From the NCBI RefSeq assembly GCF_963677065.1, contig NZ_OY781872.1, positions 62,001 through 126,000 on the forward strand: 64,000 bases of DNA. Reading direction: 5' to 3'. The notes beneath the pieces are model-generated. The model searched no databases, had not been told where the DNA came from, and was given only the letters and a program-made list of their open reading frames with translations. The stretch is from an uncultured Methanoregula sp. Lineage in GTDB: Archaea > Halobacteriota > Methanomicrobia > Methanomicrobiales > Methanospirillaceae. Below, in pieces: positions 1 to 7,683 of this stretch. A program made the translations under genes and the position numbers. The stretch's first letter is position 1, and each line of letters opens with the position of its first letter.

Positions 1-2
1 AT

Positions 3-1460
3 GGCGCCGGGAACCTGGTCACCGCCCGCCGTCCGGGCGTTTCGACCGGTTACCTCGTCAACAACGATGACGAACTAACCGAGGCCAGCGGCGCCACCAC
101 CGTCACCGGCCAGGTGACGGGTGGCCCGAACAACAACAAATGGTACAATTCGTGGGCCGAATGCCGGGGCGTGCGGGCGCGAGTAAGTACGGTGAACGGC
201 AGTTTCACCCTGGCCGGGGTCCCGGTGTACGCCGGAGCCAACGACCTCCAGGTCACGGTCACCGACGCGTCGGGCAACCAGACCACTCAAACCCGTAACG
301 TCACCAACACTTTGAGTTATGCCGCGGTTTACGACGGCAACGGGAACCTCACGTCCCGCGCCAACGCCCAAGGCTCCAGGGTGTACACCTGGAACGCGCT
401 CAACCAACTGGTGAGCGCGAGCCTCGGCGGCGCCACAGTCCTCCAGAACTGGTACGACGCTTACGGCCGCCGCATCGCCAAGCAAGAGGTGATCGGCGGC
501 GCCACCAACAAATGGTATTACGTCTACGACGGCTGGGCGGTGATCGCCGTGTTGGACGGCAGCAACGGCGCCCTGCTCGAAAGTTACACCCGCGGCATAG
601 GCCTCGCCGGCGATGTCGGCACGCTCATTGCCGCCCGCCACCACGCCGGCACCTACAACAACCAAGTCATTTACCTGCACTCGAATCATCGCGGAGACGT
701 CATCCTCGCCCGCAGCGGCGCCACCACCATCGGCGCCTGCGACTACGCCCCCTACGGCGCCCTCCGGAGCACCAGCGGCGCGTACGATTCCCGGTTCAAA
801 TTCTCCTCCAAAGAACGCGACGCTTCCGCCGATATCTACTACTTCGGTTACCGCTTCTACGACCCCAACCTGCAACGGTGGCTAAATAAAGATCCTATCG
901 GGGAGGCGGGGGGAATCAACCTCTATGGTTTTTGTGGGAATGACCCCGTTAACGTAGTGGACCCGCTGGGGCTTTTTACAGCCGTTGCTATAGGGTTGCC
1001 CACATCAGATAATCCGTTCGGACACGCGGCTATTGCAACTACCGGAAATGGAGTGGTCAGCTTTGGCACAGGAACCACATATGGTTCCAGCTTTACCGAT
1101 TACGTTAATAAGCAATCTACGTACCGTAGCAGTCGGATATACATTATTGACACCACTCCTGAGCAAGAAAACGCAATAAATAACTACCTCAAAACGCAGA
1201 AAGGGAAACCGATAAATACTTTTCCTGACAACTGTGCATATCGCACCTCCTCAGCGTTATCGGCTGCTGGATTTGATTTGACCGTACCAGCTCCTGCTGC
1301 ACCATCAGTTGGTATTCCGATTCAGTCCCCCATAAACGGCAGTTTGCCTTTATCCCTTAGCTCTGCGCTGAATCTTAATCCAAATGCTTTGCAGATATCA
1401 ATTCCTCAGGGGACGACGCTGCCAGGGAATTTCTTGAAGGGATTTAATCCAAAGCCATGA
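3..1460 (+). CDS. Rhs protein family C, 3' part (5' end outside window); NlpC/P60-like tip
   Basis: The reading frame is open from the window edge and aligns with the C-terminal part of the full-length Rhs protein at 56252-61372 (shared GQVTGGPNNNKWYNSW and NLQRWLNKDPIGE segments). It holds the last YD repeats, the Rhs-associated core and a core boundary motif DPLGL at 960-974. The sequence after 975 is unrelated to the other family C protein. It has FGHAAI (His codon 1023) and, about 70 residues later, DNCAYRTSSAL (Cys codon 1233). This His-then-Cys order is the layout of permuted NlpC/P60/LRAT-type papain-fold enzymes, so I infer a hydrolase tip. The stop overlaps the next gene by 4 bases (ATGA). 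The 5' part lies outside the window; Rhs identity is secure, tip enzymology is tentative. Confidence 0.9.
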   Translation, partial: GAGNLVTARRPGVSTGYLVNNDDELTEASGATTVTGQVTGGPNNNKWYNSWAECRGVRARVSTVNGSFTLAGVPVYAGANDLQVTVTDASGNQTTQTRNVTNTLSYAAVYDGNGNLTSRANAQGSRVYTWNALNQLVSASLGGATVLQNWYDAYGRRIAKQEVIGGATNKWYYVYDGWAVIAVLDGSNGALLESYTRGIGLAGDVGTLIAARHHAGTYNNQVIYLHSNHRGDVILARSGATTIGACDYAPYGALRSTSGAYDSRFKFSSKERDASADIYYFGYRFYDPNLQRWLNKDPIGEAGGINLYGFCGNDPVNVVDPLGLFTAVAIGLPTSDNPFGHAAIATTGNGVVSFGTGTTYGSSFTDYVNKQSTYRSSRIYIIDTTPEQENAINNYLKTQKGKPINTFPDNCAYRTSSALSAAGFDLTVPAPAAPSVGIPIQSPINGSLPLSLSSALNLNPNALQISIPQGTTLPGNFLKGFNPKP

Positions 1461-1870
1461 AGTATCGACCTTACATTACTCTTGTAGTTATTCTCTCCAT
1501 CGGGTTTTGTACCTTTTGGGTTTATCGTAGCTTGTTTGCAGGAGAGGAGCTTGTTTCAAAGGTTGAGTGGTCGGTTGTTCAGGCCGTGCAATATCAACAC
1601 AGGGACGAAACCAGTGATCGAGTCCGTATTGTGAAAATGGACGGGTATTCCCTTGTTGGAATTCCAGTTCATGACGCACGAAAGGAAATATGGATAATGC
1701 TGAATACTCGAAACTCACCGTATTACAAGCAACTTCCAAAAGGAAACTACACATTATCCGCAAATGATCTCAAAACGATATTAGCATCCGGTGTGGTGGT
1801 TTCGACCGTGGCAAACTGTCTTGAATCCCATGTTAACGACTTGAATCAGGCAGACGCCCGTAGCAGGTGA
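1457..1870 (+). CDS. Putative membrane-anchored immunity protein for the preceding Rhs tip
   Basis: The start codon overlaps the rhs stop (ATGA), so translation is probably coupled. The 137-residue product has one N-terminal hydrophobic helix (residues about 6-28, YITLVVILSIGFCTFWVYRS) followed by a soluble domain of about 105 residues with no family I recognise. A single-anchor protein with its domain outside the membrane is what would be needed against an envelope-acting toxin. The immunity role is inferred only from position directly behind a variable Rhs tip and from the same layout recurring behind the other tips here. Base composition is A+T-richer than the Rhs core. Confidence 0.65.
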   Translation: MKYRPYITLVVILSIGFCTFWVYRSLFAGEELVSKVEWSVVQAVQYQHRDETSDRVRIVKMDGYSLVGIPVHDARKEIWIMLNTRNSPYYKQLPKGNYTLSANDLKTILASGVVVSTVANCLESHVNDLNQADARSR

Positions 1871-2432
1871 GCCCAGGTCATGGTGAGCAAGCAGGAGCTA
1901 TTTGGAGCAGCTCTATAGGTGCGCCCACCCCCTTTGCCGAGACTGGCGGGTTGGATTCCCCTTAAAAGACGACGCCTCCAACCCGCCAGACTCGGCTTCG
2001 CCCCGTGAAGTCAGCCTGGCCGAGATCGTGGCGGTCCCCGGAACTGCCGCCCCTAAAGCCCCTGGCAGTTCCGAGGCCCGCCTCGCCACCGCCAGGAGGA
2101 TAACGATTGCGGCTCCGCTGGCGCTCCGCCGCTCGCTGTAAACGCCGCCCCGCGCCCCCCTTGATTAGTTCGCTTCGCTCAGCCGATCGGTAGACTTCGC
2201 TCTCGCTTCTTCTCCCTCGGTTTTCCGGCACGGTTTTCCTGGCCGGGTGTTTCGGGGTTCAGATCCATTCTCCGTGTCGTCCTCTCGTCCATCGCCCCTG
2301 GCCAGACTTCGGCAGGGGGCAAAGAGCGTGGTGCCCTCCGTAGATGCCTCCCACGCGCCGCCCTGCCTGCGCTGGCTCCAACCGGGCGAGGCGATGGATG
2401 AGAGGACGGGCACTTCGGTTAAAAAAAAGATC
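1871..2432. other. Non-coding leader of repeated cassette, copy 1
   Basis: No convincing gene. The segment holds the hairpin at 1936-1996 and a GC-rich leader which recurs, with point differences, before 53561 and before 62637. Open frames exist on both strands but the three copies differ by frame-breaking changes and non-conservative codons, so I read it as non-coding. Confidence 0.5.
1936..1996. repeat. Long inverted repeat (hairpin), cassette copy 1
   Basis: Arms at 1936-1955 and 1977-1996 are complementary over 20 bases with a single internal mismatch; the loop is A+T-rich (contains CCTTAAAAGACGACGCC). The same structure occurs at 53065-53123 and 62141-62199, each time about 440-500 bases ahead of a homologous small gene. 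It could be an element end, a structured RNA or an attenuator; the sequence does not decide. Confidence 0.8.
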
Positions 2433-2768
2433 ATGAACCCCGACACAAACCCTAGGAAAACCGCGACGGAAAACCCGGAAACGACGAGGCTCCGGAATCC
2501 AGAACATGCTGGCACTTCCCATCCCGAACCGGGCCTCACCGCAGAGCAGATCACCCGCGCCTTCGAGCTTTTCGGTTCGATTATTCCCGCCTCGACCGAG
2601 GACACCACCCGCCGCCGCACCGCTTACTTTTACCGCCAGCAAGCCATTGCCTGGGCACGGATGGGCCGCCAATACTGGCCGGGCAGTGGCGATATGCAAG
2701 GGACCTGCCGCCGCCTGGCCAAGCATTACCTGGCCGCCTACCGGCAGATGAAATCAGCCCAAGGATGA
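2433..2768 (+). CDS. Conserved hypothetical protein, cassette copy 1
   Basis: This encodes about 111 residues beginning MNPDTNPRKTATENPE. Relatives are at 53561-53899 and, broken, at 62637-62897. The N-terminal third is Pro/Thr/Asn-rich and probably disordered. The rest is a basic helical region (LTAEQITRAFELFG, then TRRRTAYFYRQQAIAWARMGRQYWPG, then RRLAKHYLAAYRQM). An ATG 13 codons upstream is in frame, but the codons between differ non-conservatively among the three copies (Val/Cys/Phe at one site), so I prefer the later start. I do not recognise the family. In copy 2 it is followed by a DUF932-like gene, a plasmid/ICE type of neighbourhood. A good terminator follows at 2851. Confidence 0.6.
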   Translation: MNPDTNPRKTATENPETTRLRNPEHAGTSHPEPGLTAEQITRAFELFGSIIPASTEDTTRRRTAYFYRQQAIAWARMGRQYWPGSGDMQGTCRRLAKHYLAAYRQMKSAQG

Positions 2769-2850
2769 CTCCGAGGAAGCCTTCCACTCGCCGCCGCGAT
2801 CCGCCGCCTGGCCGGTCGAAAAAGGCGACAGAGCAACCGGTGTTCAGCAA

Positions 2851-2885
2851 ACCGCCACAGCTCAAAGGCTGTGGCGGTTTTGTTG
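2851..2885 (+). terminator. Rho-independent terminator
   Basis: A perfect 10-bp GC-rich stem (ACCGCCACAG at 2851-2860 paired with 2869-2878), an 8-base loop and a following T-rich run (TTTTGTTG). It lies 83 bases after the stop at 2768 and before the next SD/ATG, so it separates the two genes. Confidence 0.75.
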
Positions 2886-2931
2886 TCCCAACCAGTGCAA
2901 TCCTTGCTATACTGGAAGGAGCGACGACAAC

Positions 2932-3006
2932 ATGAGAACTATCTTAGCATATCTCCGGCCAGGCAAGCACGCCTGGGAAGAAATGTCTGCGGCGCGGGCC
3001 GCATGA
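2932..3006 (+). CDS. 24-codon leader ORF coupled to the next gene
   Basis: The ORF is MRTILAYLRPGKHAWEEMSA... with its TGA overlapping the ATG at 3003. A strong Shine-Dalgarno (GGAAGGAG) precedes it, the best ribosome site in this part of the window. It probably serves to couple translation of the following gene, or is a very small protein; the peptide has no family I recognise. Confidence 0.45.
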   Translation: MRTILAYLRPGKHAWEEMSAARAA

Positions 3007-3569
3007 GCGTTTTTTCCACCCACGACCATATCCGGCACGTGCAGGACCGTAGCGAGGGCGGCCTGGTTTTGCTCTCGGACGGCAAGCAAGCCCCCTTGCG
3101 GAAGATGAGGTTTTATCAGGGGCAAAGGGCGGACTACTTCATCAACGCGGTTTGGCCGCCGGACATTCTGCAACGGGAGCGGCGAAAAGCCGAATACAGC
3201 CTGCGTCCGGGGTGGCGGCTGGATGTGACCCTGGATTTTGAGAAGAAACGCAAGGTTCAGCAGGGCAAGAAGGAAGTGGAGGTGAAAGATTTGGCATGCT
3301 CCCAAGAGGAGAAGCAGGCCTTGGTGGAGGTTTTGGCTCGAACCGCCTATGTGGCCTGGGCGGGGTTTACGCCCCATGGGGTGCATGCAGGCATCTATTT
3401 TTCGGATTGGTTGCCGGTGGGATTGACCCATGGCGTTTTGCGGCGGTTGCGGTCCGACCTCGCGGCGTTGGGCTATGCGGGGCCTGTAAAACTGGACTGG
3501 CCCGCCTCGGTCAACAAGAACCGGCCCAGCCGGTTTCTGGACCGGTTCGAAAAGAGGGTCAACCCATAG
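3003..3569 (+). pseudogene. Hypothetical protein, 3' end replaced by REP-like element
   Basis: About 188 residues starting MSVFSTHDHIRHVQDRSEGG; the start is chosen for its ATGA overlap with the leader ORF. The frame is also open further upstream, but that stretch would start inside the terminator. The C-terminal part has LARTAYVAWAGFTPHGVHAG and LDWPASVNKNRPSRFLDRF; the latter resembles the SxNxK-R loop seen in some primase-polymerases, a weak resemblance only. The last residues (RVNP then stop) are encoded by the mobile element starting at 3556, so the native C-terminus is lost. No function is claimed. Confidence 0.5.
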
Positions 3570-3680
3570 TTTGGTTCGTTCCTGGATGATATCCCCAGCG
3601 AAAATAGCCCTGATTCAAGATCAAACGTTCGTGGGGCATATCCAACGAAGCGATGCCGAAGCGACCCAAACTATGGTTTG
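3556..3680. mobile_element. REP/MITE-like element 1 (RAYT-related ends)
   Basis: Begins GGGTCAACCCATAGTTTGG and ends with the near inverted complement (CCAAACTATGGTTTGA); the interior contains CCCCAGCGAAAATAGCCC and a GTTCGTGGGGCATA stretch found in the other copies. Ends match those of the transposase-bearing element at 54079-55165. It truncates the gene on its left and abuts a displaced rhs module on its right (homology resumes at 3694). Confidence 0.85.
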
Positions 3681-3681
3681 A

Positions 3682-6567
3682 TGCACCCGTTTTTCGAGCA
3701 ACGCCGTCGGCTGCCTCCAGCGCACCCTTTACGATATCTACGACCGCCCCGCGCTGGTCACCGATGCCAACGGCATCACCCTCACCAACACCTACGATCC
3801 CGCCGGCCGCATTCTCACCCGCGCGTATCCCCCCGGCGGCGGCGTCGAGCAATACGGCTACTCCACCAACGTCGCCGCCCTGACCTCGTACACGAACCAG
3901 ATCGGTAACGTCACCCGCTACGCCTACGACGCCCTCGGGCGCAAGACCAATACGGTGGCCGGTGCCGGCACCGCCGATGCCGTCACCAACAGTTTTGTCT
4001 ACAACGGGGCGGGGGACCTGCTGACGTTGCGCGACGGGCGCGGCCACGCCACCTCGGCCTGTTATGACGCCTACGGGTGCGTCACCAGCCGGCGCGACGC
4101 CAACGACACGGAAATCTCTCGTTACCAATATGATCCGCTCAACCACCTGACCAACCGCTGGAGCGCCGCCAAGGGGACCACCACGTACGTCTACGATCCC
4201 CTGGGCAATCTCCTCAACACCATTTATCCCGACCGGACGATTCAGTTCGCCTACGATGAGCTGAACCGGCTCACCAACATGGTGGACGCCGTGGGCGCCA
4301 CCCGGTATAGTTACGACCAAGCCGGGCTCCTCCTGACCGAGGACGGGCCTTGGGCGTATGACACCGTGACGAGCATCTATACCAATCGCCTGCGCGCCAG
4401 CCTGACGCTCCAGCAACCGGGGGCGCCGGTGGCTTGGCAATATGGCTACGACACGGCCCACCGGCTCGACACGCTGGTGTCCGCGGCGGGGATGTTCAGC
4501 TACCGGTATCCCGCCGCCGGCGCCACGCTGGCCCGGGCCTCGCGGCTGCCGGTCCAGGTGGACCTGCCCGTTGGGGCGATCGTCAACAGCTACGACGGCA
4601 TGGCCCGCGTCACCAACAATATCCTGCGCAATCTCGCCCAAACGACCCTCAACGCCCACGCCTACGCCTATAACGAAGCGAGCCAGCGCACCCGGATGAC
4701 CTCGACATCCGCCGGCAATTACGTCGATTATGGTTATGACGCCCTGGGCCAGTTGACCAATGCCGCGGGCCGGGAACTCTCCGGCGGCGCCCTTCGGGTG
4801 CAGGAGCAGTGGGCCAACACCTACGACAAAGCCGGGAACCTCGCCCAGCGCGTCAAGAACCAGTTGACCGAAACCTTCGTCGCGGACGCCAACGACCAAT
4901 TGACCTCCGTCAGCAGCGCCGGCACGCTGACGGTGGGGGGAACGGCCACGCCCGCCGCCACCCAGGTGAGCGTCAACGGCCAGACCGCCGCCCTGTACGC
5001 GGACAAGACGTTCGCCGTGCCCAACGTCCCGTTGTCCGCCACCGCCCTCACCGCCGTGGCCAACGATGGCCAGGGCCACAGCGCCAGCAACACGATCGCC
5101 GTCAGCCTGTCCACCCCCACCGCCCCGCAATACGACCTGAACGGGAACCTGTTGACCGACGGTTGGCGCACGTTCAGTTACGACACCGACAACCAACTTG
5201 TCGGCATCGTGGTCACCAACGCCAACGGCACCATCACCCAGACCGGTTTCGTCTACGACGGCAAAGCCCGCCGCCGCATCCGCACCGAAGCGACGCTCCA
5301 AGCCGGCGCCTGGGTGACCAACCAGACCTTCCGTTACCTTTACGACGGCCAGCGCGTGATCCAGGAGCGCGACGCCAACAACACGGTGCTGGCCACCTAC
5401 ACCCGTGGCCTCGACCTGAGCCAATCCCTCGACGGCGCCGGCGGCATCGGCGGCTTATTGGCCCGCACCCACCTCGGAAACCACCACTTTTACTACCACA
5501 GCGACGCCAACGGCAACGTCACCGCCCTCATCAACCAGTCCACCAACCTCGTCGCCCAATACCGCTACGACCCCTTCGGCAACTTGGTCGCCCAAACGGG
5601 CCCCCTCGCCGAGGGCAATTTGTACCGCTTCTCCAGCAAGGAATTCCACCAGGCCTCCGGCCTGTACTATTACGGCTACCGCTTTTATGACCCCAATTTG
5701 CAACGGTGGGTGAATCGTGACCCTTCCGGCTCCAAGGACGGGCCGAATCTCCATGCCTTCTGCCACAATGGGGCGGTGAACGCGTTTGATACCGATGGGC
5801 AGCTCAGTTTTCCTGGATACGACCTTGCAGCAAATATTTGGCTAGCCTTCCAGGAGCAACTGCATGCTCTGAGGGTTTTCACCGCGACATGGGCAAAATA
5901 TGACTATAACATGTCCATGTCTGATCGGATGGGGATAAGGGCTGACGTGCAAAAGGATTGTTTTCTGGCTTATCTGATGGCCGCCGCCACAGGGAATGCA
6001 AATAGCGGTGGTGAATGGGCCAAATCAGCAGATGACGACCACATCACCTCTTATCAGCTTGGATACCAATTTGTTTTTGGCACAGGCGAATCGACGCACA
6101 ATTTTACTGAGAAAAGCGTGGTTGGAAGCGAGATTCTGAACGCCGATTTTGTAAGGCAAGGCATCTTTGACACGTACAAGGATGCTCTGGCTGGGAATAC
6201 AAAGCCACACCCCATCGAGAATAAACTCAAAGACATCCCTCGATCAGACTATCTGCTCGGACTGATAAATAACGTGGGTGGTGACAATCCTTCCTTGGCT
6301 TATATGGGAACGATTGGAGGAAACGTTCAGGCAGGAGCTGTGGTCCAGCAAAATGGCATATCCTTTTTGACGTTGACGGTGACTATGCAAAACATTACCT
6401 CAGCGGAATCGGCAACTCGAATGCCGCCACCAATAGGCTACGCTGGTACTGACTGGCGGGCGGCATTCATTCAACAGAATCCCTTCGGGGCGAACGCTCC
6501 CTTTAGGACGGTCGTTGAAAACTTTAATCTGACGGTGCTCCTCCCAATTCCCACAGTCAGACCATGA
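3682..6567 (+). CDS. Displaced Rhs module, family B, unknown tip
   Basis: The frame is open from 3682 just after the REP-like element; homology to the full family B gene starts at SSNAVGCLQRTLYDIYDRP (3694; compare about 15110). There is no signal peptide or native start; the first in-frame start-like codon inside is GTG 3955. YD repeats run to a core ending NRDPSGSKDGPNLHAFCHN...FDTDG near 5798. The ~255-residue tip after that is unique in the window, with no motif I can assign. Relative to the other family B copies it lacks a ~150-residue insert before QYDLNGNLLTDG (about 5100). Probably a silent tip cassette usable by recombination; expression as a protein is doubtful. Confidence 0.85.
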   Translation, partial: CTRFSSNAVGCLQRTLYDIYDRPALVTDANGITLTNTYDPAGRILTRAYPPGGGVEQYGYSTNVAALTSYTNQIGNVTRYAYDALGRKTNTVAGAGTADAVTNSFVYNGAGDLLTLRDGRGHATSACYDAYGCVTSRRDANDTEISRYQYDPLNHLTNRWSAAKGTTTYVYDPLGNLLNTIYPDRTIQFAYDELNRLTNMVDAVGATRYSYDQAGLLLTEDGPWAYDTVTSIYTNRLRASLTLQQPGAPVAWQYGYDTAHRLDTLVSAAGMFSYRYPAAGATLARASRLPVQVDLPVGAIVNSYDGMARVTNNILRNLAQTTLNAHAYAYNEASQRTRMTSTSAGNYVDYGYDALGQLTNAAGRELSGGALRVQEQWANTYDKAGNLAQRVKNQLTETFVADANDQLTSVSSAGTLTVGGTATPAATQVSVNGQTAALYADKTFAVPNVPLSATALTAVANDGQGHSASNTIAVSLSTPTAPQYDLNGNLLTDGWRTFSYDTDNQLVGIVVTNANGTITQTGFVYDGKARRRIRTEATLQAGAWVTNQTFRYLYDGQRVIQERDANNTVLATYTRGLDLSQSLDGAGGIGGLLARTHLGNHHFYYHSDANGNVTALINQSTNLVAQYRYDPFGNLVAQTGPLAEGNLYRFSSKEFHQASGLYYYGYRFYDPNLQRWVNRDPSGSKDGPNLHAFCHNGAVNAFDTDGQLSFPGYDLAANIWLAFQEQLHALRVFTATWAKYDYNMSMSDRMGIRADVQKDCFLAYLMAAATGNANSGGEWAKSADDDHITSYQLGYQFVFGTGESTHNFTEKSVVGSEILNADFVRQGIFDTYKDALAGNTKPHPIENKLKDIPRSDYLLGLINNVGGDNPSLAYMGTIGGNVQAGAVVQQNGISFLTLTVTMQNITSAESATRMPPPIGYAGTDWRAAFIQQNPFGANAPFRTVVENFNLTVLLPIPTVRP

Positions 6568-6971
6568 ACTCGAAACCTGTGGCAATATTTGGTCTATCCT
6601 TCCTAATGGCTTGGTTGGCTACGGGTTGCGGTGCCCCTCCCCTAACCAATCCGACCCAAGCCGTCGGTGAGTACGCCTTTAAATACAAGTCCGGAGAAAT
6701 CGAGGTCCTGCAATTGTTTGGGGATCTGACATATAAGCAGGAATTCTACCAGGATTTCGCCACTTATCAGGGGCATGCCACTCCAGTCTACACTAACAGC
6801 GGTGTGTGGACGAATAACGGAAACAACTTGAAATTCAAAAATCTCATGGGATTCTGCGAGCTATTCAATCCTAACCGCCGGATTAATCCGCCGATAGAAT
6901 ACGGACCATGTGAAAAATCCTGGATGGGACCAAAAGAGGGTCAACCCATAGTTTGGTTCGTTCCTGGATGA
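6564..6971 (+). CDS. Putative lipoprotein immunity protein, C-terminus altered by REP-like element
   Basis: ATGA overlap with the preceding rhs stop. The N-terminus MNSKPVAIFGLSFLMAWLATGCG is a typical lipoprotein signal with lipobox LATGC (Cys22). About 100 residues of soluble domain follow, family unknown. The reading frame runs into the REP-like element at 6938, which supplies the last residues GQPIVWFVPG and the stop; the native C-terminus is therefore missing or changed by a short tail. The immunity role is inferred from position. Confidence 0.6.
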   Translation: MNSKPVAIFGLSFLMAWLATGCGAPPLTNPTQAVGEYAFKYKSGEIEVLQLFGDLTYKQEFYQDFATYQGHATPVYTNSGVWTNNGNNLKFKNLMGFCELFNPNRRINPPIEYGPCEKSWMGPKEGQPIVWFVPG

Positions 6972-7054
6972 TATCCCCAGCGAAAATAGCCCTGGTTCAA
7001 GACCAAACGTTCGTGGGGCATAGCCAACGAAGCGATGCCGAAGCGACCTAAACT
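6938..7054. mobile_element. REP/MITE-like element 2, right end truncated
   Basis: Left end and interior are nearly identical to element 1. The right end stops at GCGACCTAAACT and lacks the terminal ATGGTTTGACCC. It lies at the 3' end of the lipoprotein gene. Confidence 0.8.
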
Positions 7055-7278
7055 GATTCGGCTGAATGGGAGGGGGTTTTTCAGCAGGCTTCAGAGTTGA
7101 TCGCAGAATGGTAAATAGCAACTATATACAAAACAGAGTGTTGTGCTATAGCTATATCATGTTATGTATCCATCATGCTCCTCTTCGCCAATCGCGGCGC
7201 GGCTTTTTTGACTTGCGGCCCGCTCACGCGCCTGCGAACGGCCTTGGTTTTGAGTCCGCGCCTCGCCGCTTAGGCCTT
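7055..7278. other. Intergenic, probable IS1182-like element end
   Basis: No gene seen. A+T-rich to about 7180, then GC-rich; it follows the stop of the minus-strand transposase remnant, so it is plausibly its terminal non-coding part. Confidence 0.3.
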
Positions 7279-7546
7279 TTAGTTGGCCGCGGGCGCGGTG
7301 GCCGCCGTCGTGGCCGACACCCCTCGCCGCAGATTCCAGATGTGCCGGCGAATCCACCGTTTCACATTGCACGCCGCCCCCGCCAGGTAATTCTGCAGGC
7401 GCACCTTGCTCAGGCCCCGATAGCGAGCGCGCCGCAAACCATGAGCCCGGACTAACTCGCTCTGGGTGCCCTCAATGGCGTTACGGTGTTTCATGCGTTG
7501 CTTAAACTCCGGCGTGACTTGCTCCCGGCGTCGGGCCTGGAAAGCG
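7279..7546 (-). pseudogene. IS1182-family transposase, C-terminal remnant
   Basis: The minus-strand frame reads ARRREQVTPEFKQRMKHRNAIEGTQSE followed by LVRAHGLRRARYRGLSKVRLQ. This is the conserved C-terminal block of IS1182-type DDE transposases (xIEGTxSxxVRxxGLRRARYRGLxKxxLQ), with the catalytic Glu in IEGT. The 5' part is cut by the REP-like element at 7541. About 85 residues remain, so it is inactive. Confidence 0.75.
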
Positions 7547-7683
7547 GGTCAACCCATAGTTTGGTTCGTTCCTGGATAAAAAAATCCCCAGCGAAAATAG
7601 CCCTCGTTCCAGATCTAGCGTTCGTGGGGCATAGCCAACGAAGCGATGCCTAAGCGACCCAAACTATGGTTTGACCCGCTTTC
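7541..7683. mobile_element. REP/MITE-like element 3
   Basis: Complete copy with inverted ends (AAAGCGGGTCAACCCATAG ... CTATGGTTTGACCCGCTTT). The copy at 56021-56163 appears identical throughout. It truncates the IS1182 remnant on one side and the 5' end of the large surface-protein gene on the other. ATG 7646 inside it is in frame with that gene. Confidence 0.9.

Noticed and set aside
2165..2731. Minus-strand frames in the cassette leader (and equivalents at 53.3 and 62.4 kb)
   Set aside because: The three copies differ by changes that alter frame and residues freely; the + strand small gene explains the conserved part.
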